NCBI GenBank assembly: GCA_014380105.1
Contig: JACMKL010000115.1
Span: 1 to 6,790, forward strand
DNA from: Candidatus Melainabacteria bacterium
Lineage (GTDB): Bacteria; Cyanobacteriota; Vampirovibrionia; Obscuribacterales; Obscuribacteraceae
Direction: 5' to 3'
DNA: 6,790 nucleotides
Shown here: positions 1 through 6,402 of the stretch, piece by piece
Position numbering within the stretch: position 1 is the first letter of the stretch
How the letters are laid out: the number at the start of each line of letters is the position of its first letter
Notes under the pieces: generated by a model
Told to the model about the DNA's origin: nothing
The model's input: only the letters and a program-made list of their open reading frames with translations
Database searches by the model: none
Made by a program: the position numbers and the translations under genes

Positions 1-1410
1 AAACATTTTGCCTTCGACGCCAGTCAGACTAAAAATAGGCAAGTAGACGATGGCGATTATGCAGACCGCAAACACAACTGGGCGGCCCACTTCCAGGCAC
101 GCTCGCATTATGGTGGCACGATTGCCGACCTTTGAGCTTTTCTTTTGGCTGATGGCGAGCCTTCTGATCGTGTTTTCAACGACGACAACTGCGCCATCCA
201 CAATCAATCCGAAATCTAGCGCGCCCAGACTCATCAAGTTGCCCGACACTTTAAAGACGTTCATGCATATTGCTGCAAACAGCATGGATAGAGGGATCAC
301 GCTTGCTACCAGTAGAGCTCCACGCCAGTTGCCGAGGACTAAAAGCAAGACCAAAACGACGAGTACTGCTCCTTCGATCAAATTAGATTCGACAGTCTTG
401 ATGGTTTTGTCCACAAGTGTAGAACGGTCGTAAAACGATACTAGCTCCACGCCTTTGGGCAATGTTTTCTGAATTTGTTTGACTTTAGCTTTAGTGCGTT
501 CAACGACTGTGCGTGAGTTTTCGCCTTTCAACATCATGACGATGCCAGCAACTATCTCGCCCTTGCCGTCCGAAAGCACTGCGCCTTGCCGCACTTCAGA
601 GCCGGTTACGACGTCCGCAACGTCACGCACAAAAACCGGTACGCCTTCTTTTCCGGACTTCACTACGATATTGGCGATTTGATTTGTGGTCTGAGCCAGC
701 CCAATGCCTCTTAAAATGTATTGTTCGCCTTCGTGCTCGATGTAGGCGCCGCCTACGTTTTGATTGTTTGAAGTGACAGCTGAGACGATATCGTGCAATG
801 TCAGTCCGAATGAAACTAATTTTGCAGGGTCAACGCGGACTTGATATTGTTTTTTCTGTCCACCATAACTATTAACTTCCGCAACCCCCGAAACCCCCAT
901 CAGTTGTCGCCTGACGATCCAATCTTGAACGGTTCTTAAATATTGTGGGTCTTTCTGCGCGTCATCGGTTGGTTTTAATTCGTACTGATAAATTTCACCC
1001 AGTCCTGTTGAAATCGGCCCCATTTGAGGTGTTCCGAGCGACTCTGGTATCTGTTGGCGAACCCGCGAAAGCCGCTCCATCACCAGTTGCCGCGCAAAAT
1101 AAGTGTCGACATTGTCATCGAAAACAATTGTGACGGCTGATAAACCGAATTTAGAAGTCGACCGTACTTGCGTGACTGACGGAAGACCGCCCATCGAAAT
1201 TTCGATCGGGAAGGTGATTTGTCTTTCAACTTCAAGTGGTGCCAGGGATGGTGCTGAAGTGAGTACTTGCACCTGTACATTGGTTATGTCCGGAACCGCA
1301 TCAATGGGCAAATTCTGTAGATTGTAGATTCCTGCGCATGCAAGCCCGACTACAATCATCAAGACGAGTAATCGTTGTTTGATTGAAAATCGGATAAGCG
1401 CTTCAATCAT
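1..1410 (-). CDS. czcA: CzcA-type heavy-metal efflux RND pump, N-terminal 470 residues (cut by left window edge)
   Basis: This is the inner-membrane proton/metal antiporter of a CzcCBA-type tripartite pump, which expels divalent metal ions (typically Zn, Co, Cd or Ni). I read it directly from the reverse strand; the frame is open for all 470 codons to the edge, against about 1,000-1,050 residues for the family. The start is MIEALIRFSIKQRLLVLMIV, with a first membrane helix at about 14-32, a large periplasmic part (about 33-340), then helices near 344-361, 365-385, 391-413 and 443-465. LPIDAVPDITNVQVQV (34-49) is a family hallmark. Helix 4 carries DFGLIVDGAVVVVEN (399-413); D399, D405 and E412 match the proton-relay D402, D408 and E415 of Cupriavidus CzcA. 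That pattern fits the divalent-cation group, not the Cu/Ag (CusA) group. The ATG overlaps the czcB stop by one base (TAATG, 1412-1408), with GGTGG just upstream, implying translational coupling. The exact metal is not decided. Confidence 0.96.
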   Translation of the reverse strand, partial: MIEALIRFSIKQRLLVLMIVVGLACAGIYNLQNLPIDAVPDITNVQVQVLTSAPSLAPLEVERQITFPIEISMGGLPSVTQVRSTSKFGLSAVTIVFDDNVDTYFARQLVMERLSRVRQQIPESLGTPQMGPISTGLGEIYQYELKPTDDAQKDPQYLRTVQDWIVRRQLMGVSGVAEVNSYGGQKKQYQVRVDPAKLVSFGLTLHDIVSAVTSNNQNVGGAYIEHEGEQYILRGIGLAQTTNQIANIVVKSGKEGVPVFVRDVADVVTGSEVRQGAVLSDGKGEIVAGIVMMLKGENSRTVVERTKAKVKQIQKTLPKGVELVSFYDRSTLVDKTIKTVESNLIEGAVLVVLVLLLVLGNWRGALLVASVIPLSMLFAAICMNVFKVSGNLMSLGALDFGLIVDGAVVVVENTIRRLAISQKKSSKVGNRATIMRACLEVGRPVVFAVCIIAIVYLPIFSLTGVEGKMF

Positions 1411-2789
1411 TATTCGTCACCACCGAGTTGATCGCGCAACAACTTGGATTTCAGGACGAATGACCCATTAGCCGCGATTTTTTCGCCTTCTTTAAGCCCG
1501 CGTTCGACCGGAATGAGTCCGTCCGCTTCTAGTCCAGCTGTGACTTCCCGGCGTGTGAATTTTCCGTCTTCGCCCTTAATAAAGACCACTTGTTTGCCGT
1601 CGACAGTTTGAATTGCTGCTTCTGGTACGTATATGGTGCTTGTCGTTTTTACGGAACGGCTGAATTCTATTTGGGCAAATGACCCAGTCTGAATGCGATT
1701 GCCAGGGTTTTCTATAATAATTCGCACACGTGAAGTTCGGGTATCTTCATTCAGCCGTGGGTCAATAAAGCTGACTGTACCGAAGATTGTTTTACCCTCC
1801 AGCAATACTTTCGCCTTAGAGTTGATTTGCACATTTGCCATTTCACGCTCAGGAACGTTGGCAATAACCCACAACGTCGATGTGTTGGCGACGGTCAAAA
1901 GGGGCTTGCCTGCCTCGACCCCAGCGCCTGGATTGACTGCCCGCTCAATGACTGTGCCCGCAATCGGAGAGCGCAATTCCAATGTGGAAATATCGTGTTT
2001 TTTGCTTTCCTGCGCCCTGGATATTTGTGCATCAATTGCCTTTAGTGCATCCCGAAGATGCTCTACTTCTGTTTGCGCGGTGCTCAATGCGGCAGTTGCT
2101 TCGGACACTTCTTTATTGAGCGTAATGTCTTTCTGGTAATTGTACTCAGCTAGTGCTCGGACTTGATCTGATTCGGCTGAGACTAAATCTTTGCGTGCCA
2201 CCAAACCTTCCGTCACTAATTGCTTAGTGCGGCTGAGTGTATAATTGGCTTCATCTAAAGAAGCCTTCGCCTTCAGAATAAGTACACGGCTAGCCGACTG
2301 TTTGACGCGATTGAGGGTTTCTTTCGCCAAGCGCAGTCGGGTTTCAGCCTCATGCAATTTGCCGTGCATCTCAGCCACTTCCGGGCTGTCGATAGTAATA
2401 AGCAGCATGCCCGGGCGCACGGAATCTCCTAACGCCACATTGACAGATTCGACGCGACCTGTTGCAAGGGCGGTAATTTGCTGCATCTGCTGTTGATTCG
2501 CTTCAACTGTGCCAGTTGCGCTAAATTTCGAGAACGGTGCTCCCGCAGAAGTCGTGACGATTTGGATCGCCCCTTCTTCTTTATTCATCTCCACGACATT
2601 GGCATTTTCAGTCGTTTTAGTGGTTATCGTTTTCTCTTCTTGATCCGTTTTGTGTCCGATGTTTGTCCATAGCGCCACGCACAGAGTGACAACTACCGAC
2701 ACTGCAAATGTTGCAATCAACCATCCACGTTTTTGATTGACTGTATCTGATGTTCTGCGCGGAACTTCTATGTCATCCTGGGCTGCCAT
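1410..2789 (-). CDS. czcB: CzcB-type periplasmic membrane-fusion (adaptor) protein of the RND metal pump
   Basis: This adaptor links the CzcA pump to an outer-membrane channel across the periplasm. It has 459 residues from the ATG at 2789, which sits 7 bases after a clean AGGAG. A longer frame exists from a TTG at 2816, but that start has no ribosome site. Visible parts (459-residue numbering): an uncleaved-looking membrane anchor at about 22-42; a Thr/Glu/Lys-rich linker; the first lipoyl half-motif at about 95-137 (ALATGRVESVNVALGDSV); an alpha-hairpin coiled coil at about 138-266; the second lipoyl half at about 268-302 (LRSPIAGTVI); a beta-barrel at about 303-379; and a membrane-proximal domain ending in VERGLKEGEKIAANGSFVLK. 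There is no lipobox, His-rich stretch or CusB-like Met cluster, so metal choice is not evident here. It lies 75 bases after the small Cys-rich gene and is coupled to czcA. The family assignment is firm; the symbol reflects the best-known homologue. Confidence 0.95.
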   Translation of the reverse strand: MAAQDDIEVPRRTSDTVNQKRGWLIATFAVSVVVTLCVALWTNIGHKTDQEEKTITTKTTENANVVEMNKEEGAIQIVTTSAGAPFSKFSATGTVEANQQQMQQITALATGRVESVNVALGDSVRPGMLLITIDSPEVAEMHGKLHEAETRLRLAKETLNRVKQSASRVLILKAKASLDEANYTLSRTKQLVTEGLVARKDLVSAESDQVRALAEYNYQKDITLNKEVSEATAALSTAQTEVEHLRDALKAIDAQISRAQESKKHDISTLELRSPIAGTVIERAVNPGAGVEAGKPLLTVANTSTLWVIANVPEREMANVQINSKAKVLLEGKTIFGTVSFIDPRLNEDTRTSRVRIIIENPGNRIQTGSFAQIEFSRSVKTTSTIYVPEAAIQTVDGKQVVFIKGEDGKFTRREVTAGLEADGLIPVERGLKEGEKIAANGSFVLKSKLLRDQLGGDE

Positions 2790-2796
2790 TACCGAA

Positions 2797-2801
2797 CTCC
2801 T
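2797..2801 (-). promoter_or_regulatory. Shine-Dalgarno site fixing the czcB start
   Basis: AGGAG on the minus strand (2801-2797) is followed by a 7-base spacer and then the ATG at 2789-2787. This favours that ATG over the TTG at 2816, which would add nine residues (MSLRIRSSV) and has no comparable site. Confidence 0.8.
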
Positions 2802-2864
2802 GATTCTCAAACTCAAACCGATTTCGCGAAAGCCAATGCAGACGCGATTTTGCGATTTGTAGTT

Positions 2865-3242
2865 TTAGATCAAGAGTCTTTGATGGAGTGAAACGAGCGT
2901 GTTGGGCGGTAAATTTGGAGGAGATTTATTTGCAAAAACGGAAAATGGTGAAGGCGTCGGAATGAGGACAACACTTGCGAATAGTGGCTGTTTGTCTACA
3001 ACACTGATTTCGAAAAATTTCCAAGTAGCAGTGTTGTCGGAGCTAATTTCGGAATCTTGCTGTTCAACGCAGCAGTTTTGCGTATGACCGCAGTCCTGAC
3101 ATTGGTCGAAACTCAGCTCGAAATTTTGTTCGGTAACTGTTGTATTTTGGGTGAATTCAGATGGGCAGATGCAAGCGTGTGCATTGACGCGAACGCAAAA
3201 AAGAAACGCAAACAGTAAGATGCAAATGGCTTTCGTTTTCAT
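2865..3242 (-). CDS. Small exported Cys-rich protein at the head of the czcBA operon, function unknown
   Basis: I do not recognise a named family. The 125-residue product starts with a classic export signal: MKTK, a hydrophobic core (about 5-18), then VNA and AHA as possible signal-peptidase I sites near residues 21-23. There is no lipobox. The mature part has C24-I-C26 and then a tight cluster C48-QD-C51-G-H53-TQN-C57-C58. A polar, acidic stretch follows, then a Pro-rich tail (SPPNLPPNTL) ending in LHQRLLI. The start chosen is the ATG at 3242; a GTG at 3257 in the same frame lies inside the GGAGG ribosome site (3261-3257) and is unlikely. It reads in the same direction as czcB, 75 bases ahead, with no terminator seen between them. 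Inference: a periplasmic metal-binding or metal-sensing accessory of the pump, comparable in position to small secreted proteins that head other metal-resistance operons. It could instead be a redox or structural protein. The Cys pairs would be disulfides or metal ligands. Confidence 0.72.
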   Translation of the reverse strand: MKTKAICILLFAFLFCVRVNAHACICPSEFTQNTTVTEQNFELSFDQCQDCGHTQNCCVEQQDSEISSDNTATWKFFEISVVDKQPLFASVVLIPTPSPFSVFANKSPPNLPPNTLVSLHQRLLI

Positions 3243-3307
3243 GACTGCGTCTTTCACCTCCAGTTTTCATGCTCGCAGATTTCACGACATCTTGCAAGTT
3301 TTAAGCC

Positions 3308-3356
3308 CAAAACTATTATCTTTGCTTGCTTTGCGGCTGTTTTGAAAACCGTTTTC
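3308..3356 (-). promoter_or_regulatory. Candidate promoter region of the small-protein/czcBA operon
   Basis: On the minus strand a good -10 match, GATAAT (3320-3315), lies 66-78 bases before the small-protein ATG. No recognisable -35 box sits 16-18 bases upstream of it. Instead the -35 area abuts an AT-rich dyad, GAAAAC-C-GTTTTC (3344-3356), overlapping a second one, GTTTT-G-AAAAC (3339-3349). This layout would suit a promoter dependent on an activator or metal sensor. It is inferred from consensus matching only, in AT-rich DNA where chance matches are common. Confidence 0.3.
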
Positions 3357-3447
3357 GTTTGTGATTTGTTGAACTGAAGAAATCTTTTGTGGTGTTGTAT
3401 CTGGTGCCAAGAACTTTGTTGTCGAGCTACACGGCTTCGTTCTGTCG

Positions 3448-4701
3448 TCAGGATTGTTGAGTTTCTGTGAGCGGTTTTTTGAAGTTTCGCAGAACATAAA
3501 TAATCATCGCCACTCCAAAAATTAAAAGCAAGAAGAAGTAAGGATTGAGCACTCCACCCTTCATTAGATAGTCGTTGTGAACGTTTAGAGCAACGGGAAG
3601 TAGGAATATGCTGCCTGCATAAATTGTGGCAAGTTTCCATCCCGAGTTAAACGCGATCACTTTGTCTGAAAAAAGCAGCAAAATAGTCGGAGTGATCAAG
3701 AGCAAGTCATAGTTGTGGCAGTGCATCGATAAAACGAGTGCCAGCGGCATTACTGTTAATACGCCGAGCAATATGCTCTTTTCATGATTCGCAAATCTTC
3801 GCCCAAGTGCAAAAGCGATTGCAATAACTAATAGATAGACAGCAGAGGTGGCACTGAATATGGTGCTGGCTGCGCTCGGGATAATGCGCAGTAGTTGCCC
3901 TCTGAGCGTGGGTGTTAGCTCTGGCTGCATGTATTTAACGCTGTCTGGAGAGCTGACCAGTGCAGAATAATTTTGCATGCCAGTTTGACCGATCAGCGCA
4001 AAGGCAATTACGGTCAACACCAAAAACCCTGCTCCGCAAACTGCAAGTGTTTTCCAGCGCTTAGTACCTGCTAAAAAAGCCAGAAAAGGCAAGAATTGCT
4101 GTGGCTTTAAAACCATCAGAACTAGCCACACCCCAGCTGGAATATCGCGCTTTCGCTGCAAGCAGTAGATGGATGCAACATACGAAAGCAGAAGGAATGG
4201 CGCCATTTGGTCAATGCGAAGTGCTTCAAAACATGCGGCAGAGAGTGTAACTCCTGCAACCAGATAGCAAGTTTGTTTATAGCCCAACGAAAAGGTTTTC
4301 TGTAGCAGTACGAAAGCTCCAATTAGTGAGCCGAGAAGCATTCCTTTCCACACATAGTGAATGATGTCTTTAGGCACAAATCCAATTGGAGTTATCAGCG
4401 CTAGTCCCTGGGGGGGTACAAAAAGCGCAACAACTCTGCCATTCATGTCCGAAAACAACTTGTGCTGTGCGTCTCCGATGCCGGTCAGGGTGTAGGCTTC
4501 GGCGCCATGTCCATCCAATACCATTTTTGCTGGCGCGTAATATTCCGGAAGGTCACTGATCTTCCCGATGAAGTTCATGGAAAGAAACACAAAGAAGAGA
4601 AGCACACCCACGCCTGTGGCGGCAAAGAGGGTTGCGACGATTTTTTCTACAACGTCGATTAATGCGCGTCTTTCCGCGTCCGCGGACTTTTCGGTTGTCA
4701 A
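3448..4701 (-). CDS. GT87 (DUF2029)-type polytopic membrane glycosyltransferase
   Basis: This is probably a GT-C-fold enzyme that transfers a sugar, classically mannose, from a polyprenyl-phosphate carrier to an acceptor on the outer face of the inner membrane. The 417-residue product is mostly hydrophobic with about nine or ten membrane spans. After a short charged N-terminus, the first helix (about 25-44) leads into an external loop with DLPEYYAPAKMVLDG. D50 and the YY pair match the conserved Asp region of the family, where the catalytic acid is expected. PP (96-97, in FVPPQGLALITP), LKPQQFLPFL (199-208) and HCHNYDLLLI (327-336) are further family-like motifs. The start is uncertain: the TTG at 4701 has AGTAGG 6 bases upstream, whereas the TTG at 4728 (426 residues) has no ribosome site and lies close to a candidate transcription start. 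It is divergent from the GT2 gene, which could supply its lipid-linked donor. The acceptor is unknown. Confidence 0.85.
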   Translation of the reverse strand: MTTEKSADAERRALIDVVEKIVATLFAATGVGVLLFFVFLSMNFIGKISDLPEYYAPAKMVLDGHGAEAYTLTGIGDAQHKLFSDMNGRVVALFVPPQGLALITPIGFVPKDIIHYVWKGMLLGSLIGAFVLLQKTFSLGYKQTCYLVAGVTLSAACFEALRIDQMAPFLLLSYVASIYCLQRKRDIPAGVWLVLMVLKPQQFLPFLAFLAGTKRWKTLAVCGAGFLVLTVIAFALIGQTGMQNYSALVSSPDSVKYMQPELTPTLRGQLLRIIPSAASTIFSATSAVYLLVIAIAFALGRRFANHEKSILLGVLTVMPLALVLSMHCHNYDLLLITPTILLLFSDKVIAFNSGWKLATIYAGSIFLLPVALNVHNDYLMKGGVLNPYFFLLLIFGVAMIIYVLRNFKKPLTETQQS

Positions 4702-4707
4702 AATTTT

Positions 4708-4713
4708 CCTACT
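4708..4713 (-). promoter_or_regulatory. Ribosome-binding site favouring the TTG start of the GT87 gene
   Basis: AGTAGG on the minus strand (4713-4708) is spaced 6 bases from the TTG at 4701. The upstream TTG at 4728 has only AT-rich sequence before it. The match is moderate, so this start remains provisional. Confidence 0.45.
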
Positions 4714-4726
4714 TACAACGGTGTGC

Positions 4727-4761
4727 AACCGTGAGAATAATTCAGAGCTTAGCGTAGTTAA
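4727..4761 (-). promoter_or_regulatory. Candidate promoter of the GT87 gene
   Basis: Minus strand: TTAACT (4761-4756) as -35, a 16-base spacer, and TATTCT (4739-4734) as -10; each matches four of six consensus bases. The start of transcription would fall near 4727, about 26 bases before the TTG at 4701, which agrees with that TTG as the translation start. Consensus matching only. Confidence 0.3.
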
Positions 4762-4763
4762 TC

Positions 4764-4776
4764 CGTTGAATCAACG
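4764..4776. promoter_or_regulatory. 13-bp palindrome in the divergent GT87/GT2 intergenic region
   Basis: CGTTGA-A-TCAACG is a perfect dyad with a one-base centre, just upstream of the candidate GT87 -35 box and about 93 bases before the GT2 start. Position and symmetry are compatible with a protein-binding site between divergent genes. No regulator is known for it, and it is short enough to be chance. Confidence 0.25.
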
Positions 4777-4868
4777 TCGGCAAGGGTCCAAAGAGTGGGA
4801 AGGGTGCTAAGCTGACATGCTTTGCAGACAGCTTTCGGGCGTTCGCGACAACTGGCTACTCTAGCAAC

Positions 4869-5585
4869 ATGGAAAGCTCTGAAGTGAAAACACTTTCGAT
4901 TCTAATACCTGTTTTCAACGAGACAAAAACTCTAATTCAAGTTCTTGACGCTGTCATGGCTGCGGAGTCGCAAGGTCTGACAAAAGAGCTAATTATTGTC
5001 GATGATGGCTCGACTGATGGCACGAGAGAAATTTTGTCTTCACTGGATGCGCGAGTGTACAACGCGAAGATTTATTTTCACGACAAGAATATGGGAAAAG
5101 GTGCGGCGCTCAGAACTGCACAGCAGAACGCTACTGGCGATATCATCATGATTCAAGATGCAGACTTGGAATATGATCCGCGTGAGTACAACGAGCTGCT
5201 CAAGCCGATTTTGGAAGGCAAAGCCGATGTTGTGTACGGTTCGCGTTTGACTGGCAGTAAGCCCGCCCGCGCCTTTAAATTTACACATTTGATGGGCAAT
5301 AAGTTTCTTAGTATGTTGACCAACATCCTTTATGACAGCACGCTTACGGATATGGAAACTTGCTACAAAGTCTTCAAAGCTGAGTATTTCAAAAATATTC
5401 AAATTCGCTCAAATCGTTTTGATTTTGAACCAGAGATTACAGCAAAGATTCTCAAGCAAAACGTTCGCTTCTATGAAATGCCTATTTCCTATTACGGTCG
5501 CGATTATTCGGAAGGCAAGAAAATCACATGGCGTGATGGTTTTGCTGCGATCGCCGCACTCGTCAAATATCGCTTTGTAGATTGA
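4869..5585 (+). CDS. GT2 glycosyltransferase of the polyprenyl-phosphate mannose/glucose synthase (DPM1-like) type
   Basis: This enzyme likely transfers a sugar from a nucleotide donor (GDP-mannose or a UDP-sugar) to a polyprenyl phosphate at the cytoplasmic membrane face. The 238-residue product is a single GT-A domain without C-terminal membrane helices, as in DPM1-like catalytic proteins and unlike GtrB-type enzymes. Motifs in order: SILIPVFNE (10-18), ELIIVDDGSTDGT (40-52, D45-D46), NMGKGAAL (74-81), the metal-binding DAD (97-99), VYGSR (122-126), DMETCYKVF (161-169), RFDFEPEI (183-190), and YYGRDYSEGKKITWRDG (208-224). The ATG fits, because the first beta strand normally begins within about ten residues; no strong ribosome site is visible. 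It is transcribed away from the GT87 gene, and the pair suggests one makes the lipid-linked sugar and the other spends it. Which sugar is used cannot be read from the sequence; the assignment to this synthase group rests on the C-terminal motifs. Confidence 0.9.
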   Translation: MESSEVKTLSILIPVFNETKTLIQVLDAVMAAESQGLTKELIIVDDGSTDGTREILSSLDARVYNAKIYFHDKNMGKGAALRTAQQNATGDIIMIQDADLEYDPREYNELLKPILEGKADVVYGSRLTGSKPARAFKFTHLMGNKFLSMLTNILYDSTLTDMETCYKVFKAEYFKNIQIRSNRFDFEPEITAKILKQNVRFYEMPISYYGRDYSEGKKITWRDGFAAIAALVKYRFVD

Positions 5586-5668
5586 TCACTTTTTTGCATT
5601 CGCTTTCGCTCTGATTTCATCGCGAAGAGCATCAAAAGAGAAAAACCCGAGCAAATCTGAATTGTCGG

Positions 5669-5701
5669 ATTCTTGACTAGACTTGCAAGTTGGTCAAGAA
5701 T
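5669..5701 (+). promoter_or_regulatory. Nested palindrome over the tetR promoter: probable autoregulatory operator
   Basis: Two perfect 9-base arms, ATTCTTGAC (5669-5677) and GTCAAGAAT (5693-5701), flank an inner perfect 10-base palindrome, ACTTGCAAGT (5681-5690), separated from the arms by TAG and TG. A -35 match TTGACT (5673-5678, five of six) and, after exactly 17 bases, a -10 match AAGAAT (5696-5701, four of six) are embedded in the palindrome. A bound dimer, or pair of dimers, would block polymerase. Transcription would begin near 5708, 10 bases before the ATG. TetR-family proteins commonly repress their own promoter through such sites. Confidence 0.7.
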
Positions 5702-5717
5702 AAGGTCTGAGGTTGGC

Positions 5718-6338
5718 ATGGCTCGCACAAAATCACTACCAAATCGTGCAGAACTGATCGTGGAAGCGGCTAGAGAGCTCTTTTCGCGCTATGGGTATGA
5801 GCGCACCAGTATTGAGGACATTGCCAAGCATTTAAGTATTGGCAAGGGCTCGGTTTATCTCGACTTCCGCGCCAAAGAAGACATTCTGATGCGAATTCTC
5901 GAAGGTTATGTTCAGAGAATTTCTGCTGCGACAAATGAATTGGCGTTGCATACGTCGCGCTCGCCATTACTCATTCTTCAGGATATTTTTGAAACATCTG
6001 TGCTCATGGTATTTGAATATGCGACCAAGGACATACACACTCCTGAAGCGCTTCTTCATACGTCGGCGCAAGCAAAAACACGCTTTGCTGAGTATTTTGT
6101 GCGCAAGCGCAAATTAGTGACAAGTCTATTAGAGCGAGCTGCTGAAGCCGGTGAGATTGATTCGAAGCATGCCACAGAAGAAATGGCACTGGCTCTTTTA
6201 ATGGGCACATCGCCTCTCTACCCGCCTTATCTCGACAATTTTAGTGAAAATATGGGACGCGTTACGAAGGACGAATTGGAAAAGCGTTCGCGTATTTTGG
6301 TCAGTGTTTTAATCGCTGGACTTCGCAAAGCAAATTAA
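5718..6338 (+). CDS. TetR/AcrR-family transcriptional regulator
   Basis: This is a ligand-responsive DNA-binding protein, usually a repressor released by a small molecule. The 206-residue product has the typical family length. The N-terminal DNA-binding domain spans about 9-56. The helix-turn-helix TSIEDIAKHLSIGKGSVYLDF (30-50) shows the conserved TxxxIA...G...GxxYxxF pattern, followed by K53-E54 and the start of helix 4. The C-terminal part (about 60-206) is helical and is not diagnostic of a ligand. The ATG at 5718 has GAGG (5709-5712) 5 bases upstream. The frame is open further back to a TTG at 5673, but that codon is part of the promoter palindrome and is rejected as a start. It lies 132 bases after the GT2 gene on the same strand but with its own promoter, and converges on the SCP2-domain gene. 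Probable targets are itself, possibly the 3291-3300 site, or genes outside the window. The family call is firm; the ligand and regulon are unknown. Confidence 0.95.
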   Translation: MARTKSLPNRAELIVEAARELFSRYGYERTSIEDIAKHLSIGKGSVYLDFRAKEDILMRILEGYVQRISAATNELALHTSRSPLLILQDIFETSVLMVFEYATKDIHTPEALLHTSAQAKTRFAEYFVRKRKLVTSLLERAAEAGEIDSKHATEEMALALLMGTSPLYPPYLDNFSENMGRVTKDELEKRSRILVSVLIAGLRKAN

Positions 6339-6402
6339 ACAAGCTCCTATCATCGTCGCCAGCGCTCCTCTTCAACCGGCTGTTTGTCGCAGATAAGACA
6401 TC

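Noticed and set aside
50..682. Plus-strand frames in the left region (50-433 and 479-682)
   Set aside because: They are antisense to the continuous minus-strand czcA frame, whose conserved motifs make the minus strand certain.
1693..2139. Plus-strand frame of 148 codons inside czcB
   Set aside because: It lies wholly antisense to the conserved czcB domains, is low in recognisable structure and has no upstream signals; a shadow of the real gene.
2822..2831. Perfect palindrome TTTCGCGAAA between the small gene and czcB
   Set aside because: At only 10 bases with no promoter-like boxes around it, in a probable within-operon gap, it is too weak to call an operator.
3254..3640. Minus-strand reading frame of 128 codons overlapping the end of the GT87 gene
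   Set aside because: It overlaps the well-supported GT87 coding end in another frame, has no domain-like pattern and ends inside the small gene's ribosome site. Treated as a chance frame.
5586..5650. Possible terminator after the GT2 gene (short arms such as GCTCT/AGAGC and TTCGC/GCGAA)
   Set aside because: The arms are only about 5 bases with a 13-base loop or mutually exclusive, and no T run follows on the plus strand.
5504..5728. Minus-strand frame of 74 codons with a hydrophobic patch, opposite the GT2 end and the tetR promoter
   Set aside because: No ribosome site precedes its GTG or the following ATG, it runs antisense to the GT2 C-terminal coding, and part of it is simply the reading of the palindrome.
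6339..6402. Possible bidirectional terminator between the convergent tetR and SCP2-domain genes
   Set aside because: No stem of useful length and no flanking T/A runs were found in the 64 bases.
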